From contig NZ_JARGNB010000007.1 in NCBI RefSeq assembly GCF_030167915.1, positions 124,001-188,000 on the forward strand: a DNA stretch of 64,000 nt, read 5' to 3'. Made by a program: the position numbers and the translations under genes. The notes under the pieces were generated by a model. That model worked only from the letters and a program-made list of their open reading frames with translations, searched no databases and had not been told where the DNA came from. The stretch's first letter is position 1. Each line of letters opens with the position of its first letter. The stretch is from Aquabacterium humicola (GTDB lineage: Bacteria; Pseudomonadota; Gammaproteobacteria; Burkholderiales; Burkholderiaceae_C). Shown here in pieces: positions 1-12,366 of the stretch.

Positions 1-580
1 ACAGCCCGCGCGCGCCGGAGCGCTTCGCCGCGATCTCCTGCCGATAGTGCGCCAGGTCGTGCTCGCCGAGCCGGCCCTCGAGGAAGGCCCGCGCGTAGAC
101 GCCCGGCGCCGAATGCGGCTGGTAGAAGACGAGGTCGCTGTCGCGCGCCGGGCCGCCGCGGAAGAAGTGGTTGAAGCCGACCTCGAACAGGTCGGCCGCG
201 CTGGCATAACTCGCAATGTGACCGCCCAGTTCGCCGTAGGCCTGGTTCGCGCGCACCACCATCGCCAGCGCGTTCCAGCGCATCAGCGACGCGAGCCGCT
301 CCTCGATGGCGAGGTCGCCGGGAAACGGCGGCTGGCGCTCGGCGGCGATGGTATTGAGGTAGGGCGTGCCGGGCGCCGGCTGCCAGCCGATCCTCGGATG
401 CCGCCCTTCGGCGGCCAGCAGGTCGAGGATCTCGCGCACGCGCCCGGGGCCGGCGGACGCCAGCAGCGAGGCGAGCGCGTCGCGCCACTCGGCGCTTTCC
501 TGGGGGTCGCTGTCGTTGCGGTGGTCGCTGTCGTGGTCGGTCATCGTGCCGGGGTGTCGCTTCATCGGGAAGTCGTTCAT
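1..580 (-). CDS. aceE: Pyruvate dehydrogenase E1 component, N-terminal part (runs off the window)
   Basis: Thiamine-diphosphate-dependent decarboxylase of the pyruvate dehydrogenase complex, homodimeric type, acting in the cytoplasm. About 193 N-terminal residues are visible. They contain segments typical of the family: EWRDALASLLASAGPGRVREIL, then PGTPYLNTI, then MRWNALAMVVRANQAYGELGGHIASYASAA in short stretches, and the FNHFFRG block. The ATG at 580 is preceded by GAGGAG about eight bases upstream, so I prefer it to the internal Met codons at residues 6 and 13. The gene starts 12 bp after the stop of the hybrid histidine kinase and reads the same way, so read-through from that operon is possible. 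The thiamine-binding and C-terminal parts lie outside the window. Confidence 0.9.
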   Translation of the reverse strand, partial: MNDFPMKRHPGTMTDHDSDHRNDSDPQESAEWRDALASLLASAGPGRVREILDLLAAEGRHPRIGWQPAPGTPYLNTIAAERQPPFPGDLAIEERLASLMRWNALAMVVRANQAYGELGGHIASYASAADLFEVGFNHFFRGGPARDSDLVFYQPHSAPGVYARAFLEGRLGEHDLAHYRQEIAAKRSGARGL

Positions 581-592
581 GGCCGGGTCTCC

Positions 593-3420
<2,828 letters not shown>

Positions 3421-3430
<10 letters not shown>

Positions 3431-4008
3431 CGCCGCAGCGTCCCGTTCTCGACCACGTCGCGCGACACCTCCAGCATCTTGGTCGGGATCGTCAGCGAGG
3501 CGGCCCGCGCCTGGTCGAGGTTGATGCTCATCTCCAGGCGCTCGCCCGGGCGCAGGCGGATGATGCCGCCTTCGTTCAGGAATTCGGGCGCGTCGCCCAC
3601 CGTCAGCACCGGTTGCCGCTTCAGCTCGGCCAGCGCCGCGCTGCGGGTGGCCGCGTTGCGGTAGCCGATGTAGGCGATCTGGCACGTGGGCAGCTGCTGT
3701 GCCGCCACCCCGCGGATCACCGCGAACGACCGGCCCTGCTCGGTGCGCGACTGCAGGGTCTTCTCGAGCGTGTCGTCCAGGTGCTCGGCGCCCAGCACGC
3801 AGACCCGCCAGGGCGCGCGCTCGCTGGCGAACGCGGCGCTCGGCCAGGTGACGTACCGCGCGAAGTTGCGCAGGAAGGCGGACTCCAGGCTGGCCAGCGT
3901 GGCGGCGCCGGTGTCCTGGGCCCGGCCGGGCGGCGCGACGAGCGCGAGGCCGCCCAGCAGCAGACCCGCGGCGAGCCACGCGCGGACCGACGCCGGGGCG
4001 AATCTCAC
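3421..4008 (-). CDS. YfiR-like periplasmic protein (DUF4154 family)
   Basis: A 195-residue exported protein. The first 35 or so residues look like a signal peptide (basic start, Leu/Ala-rich core, cleavage near GRAQ). The mature part has the YfiR family pattern: FLRNFARYVTWP near the N terminus, the VCVLG strand, and QIAYIGY. In Pseudomonas, YfiR is the periplasmic repressor of the diguanylate cyclase YfiN and binds its periplasmic sensor region. Here the neighbouring gene is a histidine kinase with a similar sensor, so this protein probably gates that kinase (inference). The GTG start at 4008 overlaps the TGA of the TonB receptor as GTGA, and the gene ends inside the kinase start, so all three genes are coupled. 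Confidence 0.88.
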
Positions 4009-6356
4009 AGGTCGACCCTGAGCGACAGCAGCCATTCGCGCGGGCGGGCGCGGGTGGACTGGGACGGCCGGTAGCGCGCCGCGCCGAGGTTGCGGCCGCT
4101 GAGATCGACGGTGAGTCGGCGTCCGCCGGAGAGCCACCACGAACAGCCCGCCATCGCATTGAGCAGCGTGTAGCTCTGGCGCGAGGACGCCGGGCCGTCG
4201 GGCAGCAGGGTCTGATCGCGCACGATGTTCGCGCCCCCGGCGACGAACAGGCCGCCGGCGTCGCGGCCGGCGACGTCGTAGCGCGTCCACAGGTTGGCCA
4301 CGTGCGGCGCGCTCATCTGCAGGCGGGCGCCGTGCAGCAGCAGCGCATTCTTGTAGTTCACCCGGCCCGCCGGGTCCAGCGTGGCCGGGTCCTGCGCGAG
4401 CACCGCGGCATCGTTGCCGCTGAACTCCGTGATGCGGGCATCGGTGTAGGCGTAGGAGGCGTAGACCTGCCAGTTCGGCGATACCGTGAAGGTGGTGTCC
4501 AGCTCCACGCCGCGCGAGCGCTGTTCACCGCTCTGCACGCTGGTGATGACCACCGCCCCGTTCGCGGCGGTCTGCGCCACGTCGTTGACGATGCCGGTGT
4601 TGCGCAGGTCGAAGAGGCCGAGCGTGCCGGAGATGCGCCCGTCCAGCAGCTCGGCCTTGAAGCCGGCGTCCCAGCCGCGGCCCCGGCTCGGCGCGGCCGG
4701 CGCCGACGTGCCGTCCGGCCGCGCGAGCACCTGGGTGCCCGGAACGAAGGACTCGGCGTAGGAGCCATACACGGACAGCCCGCGGTTGATCCGGTACAGC
4801 ACACCGTACTGGGGCGTCGTGCGGCGTGCCTCGATGCGGTCGTGGCGCTGCGCCAGCCGGTCTTCCAGGTCGTTGCGTGTCGAGGTCACGCGCCAGCCGG
4901 CCAGCAGCAGCAGCCGGTCGTCGAGGAAGCCGAAGGTGCTGCCGGCATGCACGGAGCGGTCGCTGCCGCGGGTGCTGCGGTCGGCGGCATTGGCGGTCAG
5001 CGCCGACAGCGGGATGTGCACCGTCCGGTTCCAGGTCGACGGGTTCGCCAGGTCCCACAGGGGCAGCGGTGAACCGATGGGGTTGCTGCCGAGCGCCGGA
5101 TCGTTGGGCGCCTGGCCCGCGCGGTTGTCGAAGCGGCGTCGCACGTGCTGCGCGCCGACCAGCAGCCGCAGGCTCATGCCATCCAGCTGATAACGGCCGA
5201 CTGCATCGGCCGCCAGGGTCTCGCCGTGGTTGATGTAGGTCTGCCGCCGCAGGCGCCGGCCCTGCAGCAGCGTCGTGTTGTCCGACATCCCGAGGTTGCC
5301 CGAGGCGAGCGCGTCGATGGTGTAGCGCTGGCGTGCATGGCTCAGCCGCAGGTTCCAGTGGCGCGACGCCTCGACGTCCACCCAGGCGCTGATGGCCTCG
5401 GTGTCGCTGCGGCGGAAGTCGATGTCGGACATGCTGTTCCAGTCGTCCGGCAGCCCGGGCACCTCGACACCCTGGCGGTTGGGGTCGGTGGCCGTCGGCA
5501 CGAGGCCGGCCTGGCGCCCGTAGCCGGGCTTCTGCATGACCTGCGGCGACTCGAGCTTGTGGAAGCGCTCGTATTTCAGCGCGACGCTGACGCCGGAGCT
5601 GGGCTGCCACAGCAGCGAGGGCGCGATGTTGCGCGAGTGCGCGTCGTAGGGCTTCCAGTAGTGCAGGTCCTGCTCGTGCGAACCGGTCAGGCGCAGCGAC
5701 AGGCTGTCGCTCACCGGGCCGGTGACGTCGGCCAGCACGCGGTAGCGGCCATGGGAGCCGTAGCCGGCCTCGCCGCTGGCGCCGAAGCGGCGCTGCGGCG
5801 ACTTGCTGATGACGTTGACGATGCCCCCGGGCGCCACCTGACCGTAGAGGAAGGAGGACGGGCCCTTCACCACCTCGACGCGGGCGACGTTGCTCAGGTC
5901 GAGGATGGACGGGCCGCCGAAGCCATCGCGCAGCACCTGGGTGGCGCCGGGGGTCGAGCTGACGGCGAAGCCGCGGATCGCGAGGTTGGCGTTGCCCTCG
6001 TTGAAGTCGTTGCTGCGGTAGGTCACGCCGGGGGCATAACGCGCGACATCGAAGAGCGCGATCGGCTTCTGGTCCTCGATGAAGGTTCCGGTGAAGGCCT
6101 GGATGGCGAACGGCAGCTCGCGGATCGGCGCATCGAAGCGCGAGCCCGAGACGGCATTGGAGGCGCGGTAGCCGCGGTCGAGGTGCGCGGCCACGTCGAA
6201 CGGCGACAGGCGGACGGTCACCAGCTCGGTGATGTCCATGTCCGCGACGGGCGCGGTCTGCGCGCGCGCGCCATCGGCGGCCAGCGCGGCGAGTGCGAGG
6301 CCCGCCGCGGCGAAGGCCGCGCCACGCCTGGCGTTTCGATCGGCTCCGGTTCCCAT
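4005..6356 (-). CDS. TonB-dependent siderophore-type outer-membrane receptor
   Basis: A 783-residue outer-membrane receptor. A signal peptide ends near residue 33 (DGARAQ). The plug domain has IRELPFAIQAF, IRGF and the diagnostic VARVEVVKGPSSFLYGQ followed by GGIVNVISK. The rest is a 22-strand-type barrel. No N-terminal STN signalling domain is present, so it is a transporter rather than a transducer of the FpvA type. Siderophore-like uptake is inferred from the plug family; the ligand is unknown. The ATG at 6356 places the start just before the Ala-rich signal peptide; an upstream in-frame extension to 6545 lacks a signal sequence and enters the divergent promoter region. It is the first gene of the operon with the YfiR-like protein and the hybrid kinase. 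Confidence 0.9.
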   Translation of the reverse strand: MGTGADRNARRGAAFAAAGLALAALAADGARAQTAPVADMDITELVTVRLSPFDVAAHLDRGYRASNAVSGSRFDAPIRELPFAIQAFTGTFIEDQKPIALFDVARYAPGVTYRSNDFNEGNANLAIRGFAVSSTPGATQVLRDGFGGPSILDLSNVARVEVVKGPSSFLYGQVAPGGIVNVISKSPQRRFGASGEAGYGSHGRYRVLADVTGPVSDSLSLRLTGSHEQDLHYWKPYDAHSRNIAPSLLWQPSSGVSVALKYERFHKLESPQVMQKPGYGRQAGLVPTATDPNRQGVEVPGLPDDWNSMSDIDFRRSDTEAISAWVDVEASRHWNLRLSHARQRYTIDALASGNLGMSDNTTLLQGRRLRRQTYINHGETLAADAVGRYQLDGMSLRLLVGAQHVRRRFDNRAGQAPNDPALGSNPIGSPLPLWDLANPSTWNRTVHIPLSALTANAADRSTRGSDRSVHAGSTFGFLDDRLLLLAGWRVTSTRNDLEDRLAQRHDRIEARRTTPQYGVLYRINRGLSVYGSYAESFVPGTQVLARPDGTSAPAAPSRGRGWDAGFKAELLDGRISGTLGLFDLRNTGIVNDVAQTAANGAVVITSVQSGEQRSRGVELDTTFTVSPNWQVYASYAYTDARITEFSGNDAAVLAQDPATLDPAGRVNYKNALLLHGARLQMSAPHVANLWTRYDVAGRDAGGLFVAGGANIVRDQTLLPDGPASSRQSYTLLNAMAGCSWWLSGGRRLTVDLSGRNLGAARYRPSQSTRARPREWLLSLRVDL

Positions 6357-6550
6357 GCCCGTCCCCAACAGCGCTTCTCGGGCGACTTTAACCGGCGGCC
6401 TGGGCGGGGAGGTGTGGGACGTCAAACGGGTGATCGTCTCGTCGCCGGCGCCGTCGATCCGTTCGCGCCGCCGTCGGCCGGCGTTCCGCGCGCGCTTGCC
6501 CGCCATCAAGTTCACTGTCCGGCCGGGTGCCGATACTGCGGGCACGACGA

Positions 6551-8155
6551 ATGACGATCTCCCGACGACACCTCATCGGCGGTGGCCTGCGTTTCACCCT
6601 GGGCTGCGGCCTGGGCCGGGCTGCCGCCGCAGCGAGCGTCCCTGCCGCCGCGCCGCCCTGGATGCAGGCCGGCCGGCCGACGGCGCTGGCCGCGCAGGCC
6701 GTGCTGCTGCTGTCGCGAGCGGCCGAGCACGGGCTGGTGCCCGCGGACTACGGCGCCGACGTGCTGGCCGCGGCGGTGCGCAACGCCGCGCTGCAGCCGC
6801 TCGACGAGCCGGCCGCGGCGGCGCTGGCCGATCGCCTCGACGCGTCGTTGATGCGTTACCTGCTGCACCTGCACCAGGGCCGGATCGATCCGCGCCAGGT
6901 GCACCACGACTTTGACGCGACGCGCCGGCCGCCGTTCGACCCGGCGCAGGCGCTGCGGCAGGCGATGGCTGCAGGCAGCCTCGACGCCGCGGTGGCCGCC
7001 GCGGTGCCGGCCTTGCCGCAGTACGCGCAGTTGCGCGCCATGCTCGGCCGGTATCGGGCCCTGGTGGCCGATCCGGCATGGCGGACCCCCATGCCCGCGC
7101 TGGCGGCCCGAACGACACCGGTGTCGCGCGGCGCGAGCCCTGCGGAGGCGCTCGCCGCGCTGCCGGCGCCCGCGCGCGCGGTGCTGGTCCAACGCCTTCG
7201 GGCGCTGGGTGACCTGCCGCCCGAGCCGCCCGCCCCGATCGGTCCGCCGGAGGACGAGGTGCTCGTCGCGGCGCTGCGCGCCTTCCAGGCCCGGCACGGC
7301 CTCGCCGAGGACGGCGTGCTCGGCCCGGCGACGCGGCGGCAGCTCGAGGTGCCGCCGGCGCAGCGGGTGCGGCAGATCGAGCTGTCGCTGGAACGCCTGC
7401 GCTGGACGCCGCTGCTGCAGGCGCCGCGCATGGTCGTCGTCAACATCCCGGAGTTCCGCCTGCGGGCCTACGAGGTGCAGGACGGGCGCATCGTGCTGCG
7501 GCACGAGATGCGGGTGGTCGTGGGGCGCGCGATGCGCCACGAGACACCGGTGTTCGACGAGCCGATGCGGCAGGTCGAGTTCGGTCCCGCCTGGAACGTG
7601 CCGCTGTCGATCGCCCGCGCCGAGCTGGTGCCGCGGCTGCGTGCCGACCCGGGTTACCTGGATCGCGAAGGCTTCGAGTTCGTCGGGCCGGGTGGCGTGG
7701 TCGAGCGCGTGCCCACGCCCGAGCGGCTGGCCGCGGTGGCCGCGGGCAGCTGGCGCTTGCGCCAGCGCCCGGGGCCGCGCAATGCGCTCGGCGCCATCAA
7801 GTTCGTATTCCCGAACCGGGACGCCATCTACCTGCACCACACGCCGGCCACCGGCCTCTTCGCCCGCGAGCGGCGCGATTTCAGCCACGGCTGCATCCGC
7901 GTGGAGGACCCGGTGGCGCTCGCCGCCTTCGTGCTGCACGGCCTGCCCGGCTGGGATGCCGCGGCCATCCGCGACGCGATGGCGAGCGAGACGTCGCGCA
8001 CGGTGGTACTCGCGCAGCCGCTGCCGGTGCTCATCGCCTACGGAACCGCGCTGGTGAAACAGGGTCGCATGCACTTCTTCGACGACGTGTATGGTCATGA
8101 CCGCAGGCTGGACGCCGCGCTGCAGCGGGCCTCGACCGCCGAGGCCGGACCCTGA
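6551..8155 (+). CDS. L,D-transpeptidase, YcbB/LdtD type
   Basis: Periplasmic enzyme of 534 residues that forms 3-3 crosslinks in peptidoglycan. The N terminus has SRRHLIGG followed by an Ala-rich stretch, resembling a twin-arginine signal. A YcbB-like N-terminal domain follows (LRYLLHLHQGRIDP-type helix), then a peptidoglycan-binding domain (AFQARHGLAEDGVLGP, about 235-280) and the YkuD catalytic domain (about 290-500) with HHTPA and the catalytic SHGCIRV, where Cys448 is the nucleophile and His446 precedes it. The ATG at 6551 is divergent from the TonB receptor, with 194 bp between the starts. The next gene is a MepK-like endopeptidase. The same ldtD-mepK neighbourhood is known from Escherichia coli (ycbB-ycbK), which supports both calls. 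Confidence 0.9.
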   Translation: MTISRRHLIGGGLRFTLGCGLGRAAAAASVPAAAPPWMQAGRPTALAAQAVLLLSRAAEHGLVPADYGADVLAAAVRNAALQPLDEPAAAALADRLDASLMRYLLHLHQGRIDPRQVHHDFDATRRPPFDPAQALRQAMAAGSLDAAVAAAVPALPQYAQLRAMLGRYRALVADPAWRTPMPALAARTTPVSRGASPAEALAALPAPARAVLVQRLRALGDLPPEPPAPIGPPEDEVLVAALRAFQARHGLAEDGVLGPATRRQLEVPPAQRVRQIELSLERLRWTPLLQAPRMVVVNIPEFRLRAYEVQDGRIVLRHEMRVVVGRAMRHETPVFDEPMRQVEFGPAWNVPLSIARAELVPRLRADPGYLDREGFEFVGPGGVVERVPTPERLAAVAAGSWRLRQRPGPRNALGAIKFVFPNRDAIYLHHTPATGLFARERRDFSHGCIRVEDPVALAAFVLHGLPGWDAAAIRDAMASETSRTVVLAQPLPVLIAYGTALVKQGRMHFFDDVYGHDRRLDAALQRASTAEAGP

Positions 8156-8224
8156 TCACCGCACCGCCGCCCGATCCCGCTGCACGCTGCCCGCTCCTCG
8201 CTCCACCTTCCCGCGCCGACCATC

Positions 8225-8794
8225 GTGACCTCTCCCCTCGATCCCGCCCGCCGACGCTTCATGCACCGCACCACGGTGGCCGGCGCTGCCGCGCTGGCCG
8301 GCCTGGGCGCTGCCGGCGCCACCCGTGCGGCAGTGCCCGCCCCGGCCGGCGCGCGCACGCTCGACTTCGTGCACACCCACACCGGCGAACGCATCAGCCT
8401 GGTCTTCGCCGTCGGCGCCGATCTGCTGCCCGATGCGCTGTCCGCGCTGAACCGGTTCCTGCGCGACCACTACACCGGCGAGGTCGGCCGCATCGACCCG
8501 CGGCTGTTCGACATGCTGCACCGCGTGCGCGGCCTCGTCGGCTCGGCCGCGCCCTTCGAAGTGATCTCCGGCTACCGCTGCGCCGCCACCAACGAGCGGC
8601 TGCGCCAATCGGGCGGCGGCGGCGTGGCGCGCCGCAGCCTGCACATGGACGGCCGCGCGATCGACGTGCGCCTGCGCGGCGTCAAGCTGGCCGACCTGCG
8701 CGATGCGGCGCTCGAGCTGCGCGGCGGCGGCGTGGGCTACTACCCGCGCGACGCGTTCGTGCACATGGATACCGGCCCCTTGCGCGCTTGGTGA
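8225..8794 (+). CDS. MepK/YcbK-like murein endopeptidase (DUF882, M15-type zinc peptidase)
   Basis: A 189-residue exported zinc peptidase. The RRRFMHRTT start followed by an Ala/Gly-rich stretch suggests a Tat-type signal. The catalytic fold shows VISGYRC, then SLHMDGRAID (His140 and Asp147) and FVHMDTG (His180), matching the HxxxxxxD...H zinc site of the family. E. coli MepK cuts 3-3 crosslinks, the bonds made by the upstream L,D-transpeptidase, so the two genes probably build and remodel the same linkage. The GTG at 8225 gives the full twin-arginine region; an ATG at 8261 would cut it away. No convincing ribosome binding site precedes either codon. Confidence 0.88.
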   Translation: MTSPLDPARRRFMHRTTVAGAAALAGLGAAGATRAAVPAPAGARTLDFVHTHTGERISLVFAVGADLLPDALSALNRFLRDHYTGEVGRIDPRLFDMLHRVRGLVGSAAPFEVISGYRCAATNERLRQSGGGGVARRSLHMDGRAIDVRLRGVKLADLRDAALELRGGGVGYYPRDAFVHMDTGPLRAW

Positions 8795-8850
8795 CCAGTC
8801 GAAAGCGTGGCGCCGGGGCGGCGTCATCGCAGCGTAGAGTCGCGGGTCCC

Positions 8851-9720
8851 ATGTCGCCGCACGTGCACGAACGCCCTGGCCCCGTCGACGCGCCCGCCGG
8901 CTGCCAGATGCCCGGCCTCGGCGCAGTGGCCTCGACGCTGCTGATCCCGCTGGCCGCGCGCGCCGGCGGCGACGCGCTGTTTCCCGAGGTGGCGGCCGGC
9001 GACCGCCACGCGGCGCGCCTGATGCAGGCCCTGGGCGCCGAGGTGCAGCCCTTCCTGGCCGACCGGCCGACGCTGTACGGCGTGCTCGCCCGCACCCGCG
9101 CTTTCCGCGCCCAGGCCGAGGCCTTCCTCGACGCGCACCCGCGTGCTTTGGGCGTCAGCCTGGGTTGCGGCCTGGCGCACTACTTCCAGTGGCTGGACCG
9201 CGGCCGCAACCGCTGGATCGACGCCGACCTGCCCGAGGTGATCGCGCTGCGCGAGACGCTGCTGCCGAGCCAGCCGCGGCGCCGCAACTGCGGCATCGAC
9301 CTCGCCCGGCCGGGTTGGTGGCGGGCGCTCGGGCTGCCCGAGCGGGCGAAACATGCCGCGCCGCTGCTGCTGGTCTGCGAAGGCGTGCTGATGTACCTGT
9401 CGCCGGCGCAAGTGCAGGCGCTGATGGACGAGGTCGGCGAGCATGCGCCGCCGGGGTCGCTGCTGCTGTTCGACTTCATCTGCGCGATGGCCGTCGGCCA
9501 TGCGCAGTGGCATCCCAGCGTGCGCCGCACCGGCGCGCAGTTCCGCTGGGGCGTGCGGCGCAGCGACGAGCTGGCCGCGCTGCACCCGCGGCTGGTGTTC
9601 GAGGCCGAACACCGCGTGATGCAGGGCTACGGCTGGCCGTACACGACGCTGGACCCCTTCTTCCGCTGGTGCTTCGGCGTGCCGCTGTACGGCATCGCGC
9701 GGCTGCGCGTGGGGCCTTGA
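8851..9720 (+). CDS. Class I SAM-dependent methyltransferase, leucine carboxyl methyltransferase (LCMT) family
   Basis: A 289-residue cytoplasmic protein. It shows the LCMT-family pattern: STLLIPLAARA near the start, VSLGCGLAHYF as the SAM-binding glycine motif, WIDADLPEV as the acidic motif, and LLLVCEGVLMYL in the core. These enzymes methylate carboxyl or similar groups on small molecules or proteins; the substrate is unknown. The ATG at 8851 follows a 56-bp gap after the endopeptidase gene. An in-frame extension to 8788 overlaps that gene and has no conserved content. It converges with the TPR membrane protein at 9749. Confidence 0.8.
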   Translation: MSPHVHERPGPVDAPAGCQMPGLGAVASTLLIPLAARAGGDALFPEVAAGDRHAARLMQALGAEVQPFLADRPTLYGVLARTRAFRAQAEAFLDAHPRALGVSLGCGLAHYFQWLDRGRNRWIDADLPEVIALRETLLPSQPRRRNCGIDLARPGWWRALGLPERAKHAAPLLLVCEGVLMYLSPAQVQALMDEVGEHAPPGSLLLFDFICAMAVGHAQWHPSVRRTGAQFRWGVRRSDELAALHPRLVFEAEHRVMQGYGWPYTTLDPFFRWCFGVPLYGIARLRVGP

Positions 9721-9748
9721 CGCGCCGGCGCGCCGCGTCCTTCCGGCG

Positions 9749-11431
9749 TCAGCGCGGCGCCTGCGGCAGGCGCTCGAGCACCGCCAGGTAGGTCTGCACC
9801 TCGCCGGCCAGCGCGTGGCCGGGGTAGCGGGCGAGCACCCCGCGCAGCAGCTTCGCGGCCTTGTCGTGCTGGCGCGCGTGTTCGCTCATCAGCTGCGCAC
9901 CGAGGAAGTACACCGCCGGCAGGTCCGCGTGGTCCGGGAAGCGCTTGTCGAAGCCCTGCAGCAGCTTCACGGCCAGCGCGTGTTCGCCCTGCTTGATCGC
10001 CGCCTTGGCCAGCGGCAGCAGCGCGCGGCCCTCGGCCACGACGAAGCCGGCGTCCAGCTGCTGCAGCGAGCGCAGGGCCGCCAGCGCGGCCTTGCCGCGG
10101 TCGGCCAGCGCCAGCGCGGCGACCCACTGCTGGCCATGCGCGAGCGTTGCGGCGTGGTCGCCCGATTGCACGTGGATCGCATGCAGCCGGTCGTTCAGCT
10201 CGGGGTCGAGCTTCGCGTAGCGCATCTCGTCCTTCACCTCGGCGATCGCTTCCGCGAAACGTCCTTCGGCCAGCAGCGGCTGCAGCTTGCGCTCGAGCTT
10301 GTCCTGCGGGCCGGCGGCCTCGCGCAGCGCGGCATGCGTGGAGCCCGTGCGCGCGATGCGCTCGGCGCCACCGGCCCGGCGGTGGGTGTCGAAGTCGACC
10401 TCGACGTCGAGCCGCAGCTCCTGGTGGAACTGGTACAGCGCGTAGCCGAGCAGCGCGCACAGCACCAGGCCGAGGTAGGTGGCCAGGCCCAGCTCGACCG
10501 GCAGCCGCAGCACCGTCGGCCAGCCGGCACCGACCGTCAGCACGAGGTGCCGGGCGCCGGCGATCAGCAGGAAGAAGGCCCACAGCACGAAGTAGGCGCC
10601 GCGCATCGTGCCGGCGTAGTGCAGCACGTTCAGCGGGTTCAGCGAGCGGAAGAAGGCGTCGTCGAGCGCGATGACGATGGTGGCGGCCGGCAGCATCAGG
10701 CTCAGCAGCAGCATCACCAGCCAGTACCAGGCCGGCAGCAGCCGGAACCAGGCCGGCTCGAAGGCCTCCGGGCGGTAGGCCTCGAGCAGCTCGGCGCGAC
10801 GGGTGGCCGCCTCGGCGGCGTTCGCGGCGCCGGTTGCCGGATCGGCGGCGGCGGCGACGCCGGTTGCCGTGTCGGCGGTCGCGACGCCGGCGGGTTCGTC
10901 GTCGGTGTCGTTGTCGGCATCAGCGCCGGCGGCGGCCGGGGCGGCGGGTGCGACGGGCTCGACAGCGGCCTTCGCGGCACTGGGCGACGGCAGCGTGAGG
11001 TCGCGGTCGCGCGCGGCCGTGGCGAGGATCTGCGACTGCACGGCCGGGTCGCGCGCGATGCGCGAATCGACCAGCCGGTCGCCCAGCAGGCCGCCGACCA
11101 GGATGAACAGCAGGATGACGAGGCCCAGCTTGGCCGGGCGCTTCTCGGGCCCCCACAGCGTGTGGTCGGGCGATTCGCCTTCGAAGCGGCCCCTGGCGAA
11201 GAGCTCCAGCACGTTGAAGCCGTAGCGCAGCCCGAGGTACACGAGCAGGCCCTTGAACAGCAGGCCGAAGCTGCCGAGCACCAGCCCGGCGAGCGCGCTG
11301 GCGAGCACCAGGCAGGCCATGAAGACCAGCGGGCCGATGCGGAACGGGAACGTGAAGAAGAACGGCAGCTTGTGCCAGAACGGCGTGATGTGCGCCTGCT
11401 CGACGCGAACCTCGAGCTTGTCGTCGTGCAT
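9749..11431 (-). CDS. Membrane protein with C-terminal TPR-like region
   Basis: A 560-residue protein of unknown function. Hydrophobic helices lie near residues 22-70 and 105-125. A low-complexity Ala/Asp/Thr linker (about 150-215) follows, then about four more helices (about 245-375). The soluble C-terminal 180 residues look like TPR/Sel1-type helical hairpins, with motifs such as LDPELNDRLHAIH, LLQGFDKRFPDH, YFLGAQLMSE and YPGHALAGE. That region is closely similar to the whole of the gene at 12794-13474. The ATG at 11431 is preceded by AAGGGAGG. It probably sits in the inner membrane with the repeat domain as a protein-interaction platform (inference). Confidence 0.75.
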   Translation of the reverse strand: MHDDKLEVRVEQAHITPFWHKLPFFFTFPFRIGPLVFMACLVLASALAGLVLGSFGLLFKGLLVYLGLRYGFNVLELFARGRFEGESPDHTLWGPEKRPAKLGLVILLFILVGGLLGDRLVDSRIARDPAVQSQILATAARDRDLTLPSPSAAKAAVEPVAPAAPAAAGADADNDTDDEPAGVATADTATGVAAAADPATGAANAAEAATRRAELLEAYRPEAFEPAWFRLLPAWYWLVMLLLSLMLPAATIVIALDDAFFRSLNPLNVLHYAGTMRGAYFVLWAFFLLIAGARHLVLTVGAGWPTVLRLPVELGLATYLGLVLCALLGYALYQFHQELRLDVEVDFDTHRRAGGAERIARTGSTHAALREAAGPQDKLERKLQPLLAEGRFAEAIAEVKDEMRYAKLDPELNDRLHAIHVQSGDHAATLAHGQQWVAALALADRGKAALAALRSLQQLDAGFVVAEGRALLPLAKAAIKQGEHALAVKLLQGFDKRFPDHADLPAVYFLGAQLMSEHARQHDKAAKLLRGVLARYPGHALAGEVQTYLAVLERLPQAPR

Positions 11432-11487
11432 CCCTGGCCTCCCTTCCGTCGATGCGGCGGCGATTGTGCCCGGCGCGCGGCCGGACA

Positions 11488-12303
11488 ATGGCGGCCATGC
11501 TGCAGGTCTTACCGCCGCCGCCGGACATGGCCCACTGGATCGACGGCGCCGTCATCGTTCGGCTGGCTTCGGCGGCCGGGTCGCACTTCCCCGCCATTCC
11601 CCACGGCATGCTCTCACTGCGGCTCGCGCAGGTCGCCGATCGGTTCCCCGCGCGCCGGGTGCTCTGTCCGCCGATCACGTTCCACACGCTGAGCACCGTG
11701 CCCGTGTTCCATCCGCATGCCGGGGAATTTGCGGCGCTGGGACTGCTGGTGCGGCCGTCGGCGGCGGCGTGCCTGCTGGGCCATGCGACCGGCGCCGTCG
11801 CCGACCAGGTGCTCGGCTGGGACACTGTTGCTGGCGCGCACGAGGCGTTGCGGGTCGAGGAGGCGGTGGATCGCTCGCGCACGGACATCGAATGCCTGCG
11901 GGCGCTCGCGGCCAGCTTCCGCCGCACGATGGCGATCGTGTCGCGAGGCCGGGAAGCGGGCCATGCGCGGCTGTGCGATGCGGTGGGTCGGCATGGCGCG
12001 CAGGCCGGCTGGCACCTGGGCCTGGGGCATCGGCAGCTGGAACGGCACTGCAGGGAGATCCTCGGCGTGACGCCGAAGCAGTTCCAACGCCTGACGCGAT
12101 TCCACGGGGCGCTGTCGACGGCCCTGACCGCGCGGCCCGCGCGGATGGTGGACGTTGCACTGGAAGCGGGGTACTACGACCAATCGCATTTCGCCAGCGA
12201 AACCCGCCATCTGGCCGGCGCGCCGATGGGCGCCCTGCTGTCCGCCGCGCTGCCCGATTCGCCGTGGTGGCCGCTGGCCGCCCGCCGCTTGCTCGGAGGC
12301 TGA
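11488..12303 (+). CDS. AraC-family transcriptional regulator
   Basis: A 271-residue regulator. The N-terminal two thirds is a probable ligand-sensing domain without a recognised signature. The C-terminal HTH includes ILGVTPKQFQRLTRF and ALEAGYYDQSHFASETRHLAG, the second helix pair typical of AraC/XylS proteins. Starts at 11488 or 11497 are both possible; neither has a strong ribosome binding site. It is divergent from the TPR membrane protein, 56 bp apart, and could regulate it or the small DUF2834 gene downstream, which converges from the other strand. Confidence 0.8.
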   Translation: MAAMLQVLPPPPDMAHWIDGAVIVRLASAAGSHFPAIPHGMLSLRLAQVADRFPARRVLCPPITFHTLSTVPVFHPHAGEFAALGLLVRPSAAACLLGHATGAVADQVLGWDTVAGAHEALRVEEAVDRSRTDIECLRALAASFRRTMAIVSRGREAGHARLCDAVGRHGAQAGWHLGLGHRQLERHCREILGVTPKQFQRLTRFHGALSTALTARPARMVDVALEAGYYDQSHFASETRHLAGAPMGALLSAALPDSPWWPLAARRLLGG

Positions 12304-12366
12304 GCGTCCTTGGAGCGTGCCCGGGCAGGGCCCGCGTGAGCTGCGCAGCGCTGCCGCGGGTCGTCG

